NCBI RefSeq assembly: GCF_000003815.2 | Contig: NC_049994.1 | Span: 15,408,409 to 15,470,408 of the forward strand | DNA: 62,000 nt | DNA from: Branchiostoma floridae | Lineage: Eukaryota; Chordata; Leptocardii; Amphioxiformes; Branchiostomatidae | Direction of reading: 5' to 3' | Part shown: positions 23,801 through 35,800 of the stretch, one piece after another | Layout of the letters: the number at the start of each line of letters is the position of its first letter | Numbering within the stretch: position 1 is the first letter of the stretch | Program-made: the position numbers and the translations under genes | Notes under the pieces: model-generated | Database searches by the model: none | The model's input: only the letters and a program-made list of their open reading frames with translations | Told to the model about the DNA's origin: nothing

Positions 23801-26800
23801 TATTTAAGATGAGACAATACTGCAAATTCCTGTTTAAGGTAAGGCAATAAGAGACATGCACAACATACCGGTACTTAACCAGGGCTCGAAATACTGGGTG
23901 CATGTGCACCCAGGTGCACCCAAAATTGGAGCTGTGCACCCAATTATTTTCTGTGGGTGCACAGGGTGCACCCAAATATTTTCTTAGGTTTATGTATGTA
24001 AAGATATCAAAATATAGTATACATCATATTCTTGACATCGAAGTGTAAGAAAGATAATAAAAAGGCCTGTCATAGTACTTGTTTAAGAAAAAGCTTGTAA
24101 CTAAGTTTCATTATTAGGTTATTACTGAAATTTATGTGGTGCACCCAAAAAGTTTTTGGTGCACCCAATATTTTAAGCTGGGTGCACCAGTGCACCTAAT
24201 CCCAAAAATGAATTTCGAGCCCTGTTAACTATAACCATACAGATTGCTAACACACACACATACATGCATACACGTAGGCATGCCAAGAACAATTCTTCAG
24301 GATGATGTCAAAAGTAATAGAGGTATAGGTACACATCAACATTTGACTAATCAAAATCAATACGATAATACACTCTGTCTACATTCCTTACTCAAAGAAT
24401 CCTTCAACAAAAAACATTATGGATCTATTATGAGATCAACACATGAAATAACAATGCATGCAAGAGCTGTAGAAGAGCAGAATCTACCTGGCTGGTGAGG
24501 TTGGAAACTGCTTTAGCTGTCAGGTAGCCCAAGGAGTCCACAGCACCATGGGTGTTCCTTTGAGCCACTTTCTTGGCCTCCTTGATATAGTTGATCTGTT
24601 CACAAATAAAACATTGTTAGAACAATCAAAAGGTATCACCAATGGTCATCTACATATACACAACATTGGCATTCCATAAACTCTTTCCCATATTGCATTT
24701 GAGACTAGAATTCTATAAAAGAGTGCTGTACACTTTACTCCACGTCAACAACCCTACAAGTAATAATGTCCATGTCTTCTATTTTAAAACTGTATAATCT
24801 CAATGCTAGCCATACAATACTTCCCTAGTTCCACAGTTTGTCTCAACCAAACTGAAAAGCATGATGTTTACCCACCTCACTTGCCATTTCCATGGCATCT
24901 TTGGCTCTCTGGATGTTCACAGAATCCACAGTGAGGGACTTCCCCTGTTCTTTGTCCTTCTCATACTGCTCCTTGTACTTGTTCTGAAAAGGTTAACAAG
25001 ATTGAAAATTTGTTTTACCTTTATTAAACCCTCAAAGTTGATACATCTTTGGCCTTAGCTGTTTTTCAAGATTTCAAGGGAATTCAAGATTTAAAAAACG
25101 TTAAAAGAAATTATGTCACTTTCAAAATTGGCATCTCTGGAAGCTCTAATAAAGTTTAAAATGTTAGACTGTAAAGATCTGCCAACAAACGGTTGTGGTA
25201 CCTCGCTCTGTAAAGAAGCCACCTCTTTGGCATGGACAATCTGGGGGTCGTCGACCTGCATGGTGTACCTGGACTTCCACTTCTCATAGTTTTCCTTGTA
25301 CAAGCGCTAAAAAAGAAAAACATACTTTATACTTGACTTCTTGAAATAAAATCACAGGAACAGATTACTGTACACTTTCAACTTTGTGACAGTTCAATGT
25401 TCAATGTTCAATGTTCAATGTTTTATTTATTAAGGTTCTCGCGGGCAAACACACATTCACCCACAGTTACTGCAACTTCATCTGATTCAAATCAAGCTTC
25501 AAATGGAGAAACAGATTATCTACAATTACCAAACTGAGTATGGATTCAATACAGAATTCGAACTACTTGAAAGAATCTACCATCCTCATACCTGTGATTT
25601 GATCTTTTCTGCATCTTCCACCAGAGTCATCTCAGGAGTGAAGGGGTACTGACTGTGTCCCTTCTGCATGATAAACTTAGCCTCATCTTTGTACTTATGG
25701 TCACTCTCATACTTGGTTAGCTCCAGCATATGCTGGTATGTCGGGGTGTCTTGGACTGGGAAGAACTTGCCTGTACTCTCCTTTACTTCCTTCTTGTAAG
25801 GAATCTGTTATGGTTGACAGATTCAAAGAAACAAAACATTTACTGTTTATGATCTACTGGAGGATTGCCCCAAAGGAAGATTATTCCAAACTAAAAAGCA
25901 CAGGAATAAGGATAGTGATATAAAAAAAGGTTATCAAACAAGATCAGCACTGGTAACAAGAAGGATTATGAAGAAAAAGTGTCTTGAAATAATATGGCAT
26001 CTTAAAAATAATGCATATGAGATTGGGGAACACGCGAAGAGATAGGAAAGCTGTATACATACATCGCTTTGCAGCTTTGCAACGTTGGAGGCTTGCAGCA
26101 TTAGTGGAGTATCAGGAACAGTGGTGTACTTCGTTGGCTTGTCTTTAGTGTAGTTATGCTGAAAAAGACAATAAGTCATTCCTCCCATTAAAAACTGGGG
26201 AACGAGAGATAGTCATACAAACATGTATGATGCTAAAAGGTCCTCATGTAAGAAAGGAGTAGAAACAGAAAGAGACAACAAACCGACACCTGGGCTGGCC
26301 ATGGCAGATCACAAACCAAGCAATGCTAACCACTACGCTACAACAGGCTGGCCAGCCAATTGGAATGGGTTTTTTTATGCTACTCAAACCCCCCTGTGTT
26401 ACACTCAGAGCAAAAGTAAGGAAAATTTGTAAACTTAAACAAATCTGGCAAATTTTGAATCATCCATTCAGCTACCTGGCTTTGAATCTGCTGTGCCCTC
26501 CTTGCCTCCTTGATAGCAGGGATGTCAGCTGTGAGCTGGTACTGACTTAAAGCCTCACGAAGCTTTGCTGTGTAGTTCAGCTGAGAAGATCAAGCAACAT
26601 GTAAAAAATTGTCACGAAAAGAAAATTATGGTAGAAACTTCATATCATCAAAGACAACTTACTTCACTCTCATATACATTGTATATGGCCTCCTTTGGTC
26701 AATATTGCCATGGCAAAATCCTAATTGATATCAGCCCTACAGCGTTGACTGTGGCTAAACAGTCCTATACGAGAATGACAGTCTCTGCCTGACATAGGGC

Positions 26801-29800
26801 ACATCCTGTAAGCTGATTCAGGTCTGTTGCAGAGTTCTTTTTGCAGGATCCGCATTTTCCAAGATTCTAGTAACTAACTCTCACTAACATATCAAAATCA
26901 TAAATCAAAAGCATCAATAAAACCATGTTCCAAACAACTTTTACTATAGTCAGTACAAAGTAACCAAAAGCTCAAACCATGATGATAACACAATAAGCAA
27001 GAAATATCATGAACATTTACCTGACTGTTGAGGTTTGACACTGCTTTGGCTGTCATGTAAGTCAAAGACTCCACTGCATTGAACGGTGTCTTCTGTGCCA
27101 CTTTCTGAGCTTCCCTCATATACTTAATCTGTCAATAAAACAAGACTCATAATTCTTTATTGGTAAATATAATCAAAAGAAATGAAACTACCTAATACCT
27201 TACTGATAAGTATAACTTTTTGAGCTGCCTTCATGTGTTTAATCTGTCAATAAAATAAGACTCTTAATTCTCGATTGACAAATATAATCAAAAGAACTGA
27301 AACTACCTTATAACTTACTTACATGTATAAGCAATGTTTAACAGATATATTCAGATAACTTGGCCACAAGCAAACTATGCCATACACTTCTAAGTACCAA
27401 TGATATATCACTCTTATCCCATTGCTATGGTATATGCATATTTTTTAGCTGAACAATTTGAGCCTAGCCTGAGACAGATCCTTCAACCCACCTCACTTGC
27501 CATCTCCATGGCATCTTTGGCTCTCTGGATGTTCACAGAATCCACAGTGAGGGACTTCCCCTGTTCTTTGTCCTTCTCATACTGCTCCTTGTACCTGTTC
27601 TGAAAGATTCCAAGTAATGAAAGAAAGGCTCATTAGAAATGTTGCACCAAAGTTTCTTTTAAAACCAACATTTCCTACAATAAATCTTCAGAAAACAAGA
27701 CTTTGAAATGATCATAATGATATGAAAATGTAACAGTTCTCAAAAAAAGGTCATATTACCTCGCTCTGCAGAGAAGCCACCTCCTTGGCATGAACAATCT
27801 TGGGATCATCAACACCCATGTTGTACCTGGACTTCCACTTCTCATAGTTTTCCTTGTACAAACGCTGGGACAAAACCAAAGAAAGATCGTCGTAAGTTTT
27901 TATCTTTAACTCATTCAAGAAACCAAACACAGGGCAAATGCTAATGAACAATGATAGCTGAAATGATTTGTAACGAGAATTACAAATGTTGACCTTGTTC
28001 TACTGTATGTTGTCTACTGGTGTCTTAACGAAAGGTAACACGTTGTTTGTCTTGTTTACATATATGGTGGGCCCACTTGGAAATCAACTTTCTAAAGTTG
28101 TAGAGGCTACTCGATTGTTTTGAGATGAATTAATAAATGAACAAATAGATAAACATAATATACCTCAGACTTGATCTTTTCAGCACCTTCCACCCTGGAC
28201 ATCTCAGGAGTGAAGGGGTACTGACTGTGTCCTTTTTCCATGATGAACTTTGCCTCATCTTTGTACCTATGATCACTCTCATACTTAGTAAGCTGCAGAT
28301 GGTGCTGGTACGTTGGCGTGTCTTGGACTTGGAAGAAGCTGCCTGTATTCTCCTTTACTTCCCTTTTGTAAGGAATCTGTATTGGTGAACCAATTAAAAA
28401 AACACCTGCATTAACTTCTAACAATTCCAATGATCATGAGTTAGCCTGAAAGTTGAAAGAGTGCTAATCTGAAAATGAGCTTGGGAAATCCAGTACTGAC
28501 ATCAAAATGATATCGTGTTAAGATACATAAACCTTACATGGCCAAGTCGTAAAAAAACTGAAACAACATCTGTTATTGCATTCTTCCTATAGATAAACTA
28601 CGAAGATTTTCACAAGGAGCATCAGGAGTATTACACTTACATCACTCTGCATCTTTGAGACGTTTGAGGCTTGCATCATCAGAGGAGTCTCATACACAGT
28701 GGTGTAGTTTGAGGGCTTGTCCTTGGTGTACCGGTGCTAGAAAATAAAACCAAAGTTCTGATGACAATCATGAAAGAAGAGTCAATCTTTAACAACTTAA
28801 CAAGAATGTACATCCCACAACAAAATTTCTCCGGTGTCACTGACGCAAGACATCGGATGGCTGTCTGAAACATGTGACCTTTTCCAAAATCATATCCAGT
28901 TGCTTGAGTAACTGATATTTGGCATATCTTATTACCCGGATGTCTCATATACATATCAATCTCTAACCTTTCTCTAATCCATAATCAATAGAGAATTGGG
29001 TGCTAAACACCTACTTCAGTATACTAAGGGTAAAAAGTAGCACTATTGACTATGAAAGGAATAAGAAGGGATCCATAAAAATTTAAAATGAAGAAGACAA
29101 CTTCATGTCTACCTGGCTCTGAAGCTGCTGAGCCCTCCTGGCTAGCAGGATCTCCGGTGTGTCCGAGGGAAGACTGTAGCTGGCCAGAGCCTTGTCAAGA
29201 TTCTCCTTGTATTTCACCTACAGGGAGTAATCATTTGGTAATTAAGAACATCACTGCCTATAGATAGACAAACTAAGAATTGGCTAAGGTACAACCTTAT
29301 TGAATATTTACCAATAATTAGACAAATCATGCACATGTACATTTTGTACCGGAAAGACCTACTTCAGAGCAAACTTAAGAGTGAAATTTTGACAAAGTCA
29401 CAAAGCACAACTATGAAAAACATCCTGGTACTACACATTGTAGCTATCACATTACATTGTACAAAATATACAAGCCAACAAATAAAACTGTTCGCGCAGT
29501 AACTGTTCCAATCATAACCAATATCCAAGAACTTTCAAATTACATGTTGTAGCATATAAACTTCAGTGCATAGAAAACAACAATAAAACTCAAAAAGTTT
29601 ACATAACATATCTATATCTATACCTGACTGACAAGACCGTTCACTGCCTTGGCTGTCATGTAGGAGAGGGAGTCCACAGCAATGTGAGGCTTGTTGTCTT
29701 TCCTGGCTTTCTTCACATAGTTGATCTGTCAGGCACAGAGACAACATAGCAAAGATAAGCTACAATGTACCAATGCACTTCTTAATGTTGAAAAGAAAAT

Positions 29801-32800
29801 CATACACTTAGTCTGTATCTGATTTACATCCAAAATAAAAGCAATTCCAATGAGCAGATACATGAGCTTAAAAATACAGTAACCGCTGAAACTTGAAATT
29901 TTTAAGTGTGTATTACATGTATTACTAGTACATTGTGTATATGGTGTCACTTGTTCTTCCATCTCACTTACATTGTATTGTACATGGACTAGCATGTAGT
30001 AGTACTACTTAACTTTGGTTGTATTCTTTAAAAACAAACTAGGAAAAATTTCTCCAAATTTTTGTGATAATCAACAGTTCTAAACAGAAAGATAGCTAAC
30101 AGAAAGATAGCTAACAGAAGATATCATAACACACCTCACTGGAAATCTCCATAGCCTCCTTGGCTCTCTTGATGTTTATGGCATCCGCTGGCAGAGTATT
30201 GCCCTGCGCCTTGCTGTCTTCGTACATTTTGCGATACGTATTCTGAAAAGACATCATTGAAACCGACATGATGACAGAACATAGACAACCAGAGGTTCCA
30301 AGTCATTACTCTTTAACTGCATGAAATTGATCCCACAATTGTGTAAAGGTTGTGTTTTTCATGAAAGTATGCTTTATGTAACACATGCTTTAAAATGCTT
30401 TACAAGTGCTTGGAGATCAGATTTCATATTCTGTTCAAAATTGAAAATCATCCGGAATGGAAAAAGTGAGAAGGATGACACTATTGAAAATAAGATGTTT
30501 GTATCCAAAAATGCAATGTACATTGGCTACATAGTATTACATTTTGTATAGCGGCAACAAGCAGGACTCCAGTTAGAAGCTCTTAGGAAGGTGACTGAGA
30601 GATATCGAAATGTCAGCAAGATTGAGTATAAATTGGCTGAGTAACAGAAATCTCTCTCTATATTCTAACGTATTTGTAGTCTGCATACCTCACTGGAAAG
30701 AGTACCCATGTCCTTAGCTCGGGTGATGCTGGGTTCATCAGCATGCATGGTGTAGGTCGACTTCCACTTCTCATAGTTGGCCTTATACAGGCGCTATGGT
30801 AAAACAAACACATCAAACATTAAGAAGGACAACAGAATCACTTGACAATCAAAAGAAGAAAACAGAATCATGCTTTCTTTGGATGTGTGGACCTTCTGGC
30901 TATTGACAGGACTACTGCACAAGGTACTCCCCGAACAAGGTCAAATTAATGAAGCATAATCAAAAGAAGACAGCAGGAACTACCATGGCTTTGTAGCAGG
31001 TTTAAGAGACTTAAACCAAAAACGTTTAAAAGATCTACACAAAAAGTTGCTAAATAGTGTTCTAAGCTGTCCATGCATGGGAAACAACAAATTGAATACA
31101 AAACAGCTAAAACTAGCAATAAAGATATAGAACTGCCAGAATAGGTACAGGACAGTGTGGATGAGACAACAGATCCTTGGTTCAGGCCATTTGACTTACT
31201 GTTGAGGAAACCACATCAAGTCTTATGAAAGTAAGTAAAGACTAGAAAACAGTTCTACCTCAGACTTGATTCTCTCAGCATCTCCGACCAGGAACATCTC
31301 AGGAGTGAAGGGGTACTGACTGTGTCCCTGTTGCATGATGTGCTTAGCCTCATCCTTGTAGACATTATCACTCTCATACTTAGTGAGCTGTAGGTGGTGC
31401 TGGTATGTGGGAGTGTCTTGGACTGGGAAGAACTTTCCAGTACTCTCCTTGACTTCTTGTTTGTAGGGAATCTGTAATCGTGGATCAGTTTAGATATTAG
31501 ACCAACTTGTGTGAAGGTCTGGCAATCTGGTATGTGATCATAGGTTAGAGTATCATGGACAATGGACTACCTCTAGCTAAATGCTCTCATTTTCCAGGTT
31601 ATACCAAGGGATTTGGGTCAGGATTCATAGAAAAAAATGAAAATTCCTAACTTTCCAGAATCTAAATCAAGAAAGCTGAGAAGTAGAAATTGAATCATAC
31701 AATGACTCTACAACTAGCAACACTCCTACTGTACAAAACATCACTTCACACAAGTACTATAGGCCTGACATCTAAATATCAAGACGAATGTTGATTGACA
31801 TACAAGGGATAACTAGAAAACAAAGCAAGAAGTTCACAATTAACAGGTAACTTGCAATTCCACTATGACCTATGGGCTCCGAAACATTTGATTGACATTG
31901 TAACCTCAGCATGCTTGACAGTTTTGATGGTCTTATAAAATTTAAGAATTCAAAACAACAATTCAAGGAATGGTACATACATCACTTTGTATCTTGGACA
32001 GGTTGGACGCCTGTTTCATGGCTGGGGAGTCATATACAGTAGTGTACTTGGTGGGCCTGTCCTTGGTGTAGGTATTCTGAAAAGGCAGAAAGTCTTTCAC
32101 TAACTCAAATCGTGAAACTCTTGAGAATACAGGAAATGGTCAAATACATTTCAGCTACTGACGAAAGAAAGTGGATGCTATCTGAAATGTGGTTATCTCT
32201 AGAGAATTTATCCACTTGTAGATGCTTAAATCTAGCCTGTGTATCAGCAAGGACGTTTCTATATAACGTCTTTGGTATCAGCCTGGTTAGTTTACCAGGG
32301 GGAGCATGTGAGCCCCTGCAAACTAACTAAGCTGATACTCAGGCTAGCTTAAATCATTGTATTAAATAATATTGCTTGATTAAAATTCTGTGTTATATAG
32401 ATTAGTGTGTTTCGGTGCAGTCGTCCTACCTGGCTCTGAATCTGTTGAGCCTTCTTAGCCTGCTTGATGGCTGGAGTATCTGCAGTGATGTTGTACTGCG
32501 ATAGAGCCTGGCCAAGCTGCTTTGTATAGTTCACCTACAATCATGGATCAAGATGGTACGTTGTGCAATTGACAGATTGTGCAAGAGGAAAATGGCTCAG
32601 ATTTTTAAGTGCTAAAGGACTAGTCTGGTATCCAGCCATATTATAGCTCCCAAATCTCTTCTGTCCTCTCTGCACATTGCAGAAAGGACAGAAGCTATAA
32701 TACGGGAGTTATAATATGGCGGGAAACCTTACTACTAAAGGACAGGAAGCAACTGAGTTGATACAGACACAACACCTGACCTAAAGTGCATCATGGTGAA

Positions 32801-35800
32801 TTCTACATATTTGCAATCCTGGGGAGCACTTAATCTTTGAAACTGACATAGAAGTTACAGTTAAAGACACACATAACTTGTATATACTCCAGGACCTACA
32901 GAACGTAAAGCACTCAGACATCAACTTACAGACACGAAAAAGGTACAACCAGACAATAATAGACTTGGATACAACACAATCTGCCTAACAACTCCTTCAA
33001 CGCGTCAATGTACACATTCAAAGATACAGCAAAAAGACAACACCATTGACATCTTCATGTAGGCTTGAAGATACATGTGCATCTCCCTACTAGTAGATAC
33101 CTTCAAGAGCTGAAGACAGACAAAGGACAGAGAAAAACCTTTCCAGACTTAACGGGAGGTGCCCCAACACGGTACGCTTTTTCTTGCGCTCAAACTCATG
33201 GCGCTCCATCGCTAGTTGCCTGAGAGTGGTCAAAGTTTGATGACTGAATTTTTTACACATAGATTTGAACAACATACTTGAATAAGAAATGCATTCATGT
33301 GGTTCATGAACCTTTCGCACTGCGTGTTACAAGCGGCAAACACTGTGAGACAATTTCGTGTATGTAACCTTCCAATTTTGTGCTACGCTGGACAGTGTGC
33401 CTAACTCGGTACGCTTTTTTACATTTTGCTCTCTTCAGAAGTAAGTGGTAAATTTAAGTACACAGAAAAAAATTAATAGTATGATATTTTAGATTACTTT
33501 TAACAGTAAAATCGTGACTGTATGTACTTTCTGTCTCATATGAGGAAGGCTGTACCTAGAACAATCCAGCTGATGTTTTTACGGGCAATGGGCTGAATGC
33601 ACTGATTGTGAATGCCCGACTAAAAAAACCATTATGAAAAAACGACACCGCCAACATCAACAAAACTCTGTGTGATTATATAAAAATATCATATACATCT
33701 CTCTATCAAGTCTCATTTTCATAGACAGCACGAATCATTTGTTACAGTCAAATAAATCTTTGGAGCGTTCTCTTGTCTGCCACCTTCAAGGCCACACTCC
33801 CTTGGGAGTACAATGGTGGCAACGTTTATGTCGCTTCCTTTTGGTTGCTTTTCTACTCAACAAACATTTGAAGACCCATATCCATAGTGTTTTATGGAGC
33901 TTTATTTATGTGTATCATGGCAGTTGTGTGACTGCTTGGACGAGTTCGTATAGTTAGCGACACGAGCCGCCAATATGCAGAGGCCGGTGACCGCAGTGAT
34001 TCAGCACTGTCAACATTACTGTTAGAATTCTGTTTTTAAAAAACATGAAGTAAATATGTTAAAGTATGCTTGGAATGCAAATTAAAGCTGTGTGCATGGA
34101 CTTGGTTTATTTACCTTTGTAATCAGCATAGTCAGTGGCAACAAACACGGTGTACTTATGGATAATAAGATCAGCAAAAAATCCGTACCGTCTTAGGACG
34201 GGAACCGTCTTAGGGCGGCCCCCGTTAACAGCTTAAAGAAACCATATCAGCTGAAACAAACACAAACAATGCACAACAGGAACATTTTGCGAAGACACCA
34301 CCTGCACAGAAACCCGAACACCATTTACACCAAGACTGTCACAAAGTATACCTGACTGATTATGCCCGACACTGCCTTTGCTGTCATATAAGCCAGGGAG
34401 TCGACAGCAGTGTAAGGCATCTTTCGAGTCTCTTGGAGCGCTTTTTTGCTGTATTCAATCTGAAATATAGGTAGATAGCAATTCCTTAACTTGAAAACTA
34501 ACAGGGGATGGTTGAAAATCAACTTGAAGAAGGATGAAAAAGTTGACGGGAATCAAAAAGGGTAATTTTATAATTTCTTTGACCACAAACCTCACTGGCT
34601 ATTTTCACAGCTTGTTTGGCACCCCTGAGCAGAATGGCGTCTGGAGGCAACTTATTGGCCTGACCGAGCTCTTTCTGATACAGTTCATGGTACTTCATCT
34701 GAAACGTCACAACAACTGATGATGTCTGCACTACCAAAGAAGGTATCCTTAATTTTTCTCCCATATACAAAATTTACAAAATGTTTGCTCTTCAGCTGGG
34801 AGCATATTCGCCACTACAGTAGAGGCCAGATAATTGCACAACTATTGCCAGATAAATTTCTGTTAATTGCACGGCATCCCAAAATCCCAAACCGTTGGGG
34901 TCCAGCTGGATAACTTCATATTGTTGCACCACCCGAATAATTGCACGAAATTCACTGGAAAACTTTAACTGTAAAACTCTACTCCAAAATTTATTATTCA
35001 TTTAAAAACAATTTAGTCTAATTTCATATACAGAAATTTCAACATAAGGCTAGTAAAAGTACCTCGCTATGAAGCGCTCCCATGTTCTTAGCATGGACAA
35101 TGCCAGGGGTGTCTGGTGGAAGGGTGAAGGTGGACTTGTATTTCTCGTAACTCTCCTTGTACAGCCGCTGGGGTTAGGAAAGGAGGAGCTTAGCAAGTCA
35201 GGAAACCAACTTCATCATGATACCATCATTATTTTTTCACTCTTTTGTTACAGCAAAACAAGACCTGAGGCCACTTTCAGATTTTACATGTACGTTACAT
35301 CAACGGAACTATAAAACTGGAACAGTATCTCTTTCCTTTAAGTCAGAAACATCATGCTTCATCCAAACTTGACTTACTTACATTTGTTGAGTGAGGACTA
35401 CAACTGATCACAGTGCATTGTAAAACTAGGCTGAAGCTTTTCTCTGCCTTCCTGTGCATTTTCTTCCATAAAAATTGACAGTTGGTTTTGAATGTTCTTT
35501 TTGGCTTTAAGCTTAATTTTGTACCTCGTTTTTGACCTTTTCTGCACCTTGTACACGAGTCATCTCAGGAGTGAAGGGGTACTGACTGTGTCCCTTCTCC
35601 ATAATGTACTTAGCCTCATCCATGTAGACATTGTCACTCTGGTATTTAGTGAGCTGAAGATTGTGCTGGTATCCAGGGGTGTCTTGGACATCGAAGAACT
35701 TGCCTGTACTCTCCTTGACTTCCTTCTTGTAAGGAATCTGGAGAAATTGGTGGGTTGAATTTAGCTATGACAAATTGCCACTAACTTTGCCTGTACCTCT

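Noticed and set aside
30588-30615. Compact core-like string (CTGAGAGATATCGAAATGTC)
   Set aside because: It resembles the motif but lacks the GA of CTGANGA plus a stem of adequate length.
13501-31620. CRISPR array suggested by regularly spaced similar units
   Set aside because: The spacing reflects exons of a tandemly duplicated gene; units are coding, spliced and far apart.
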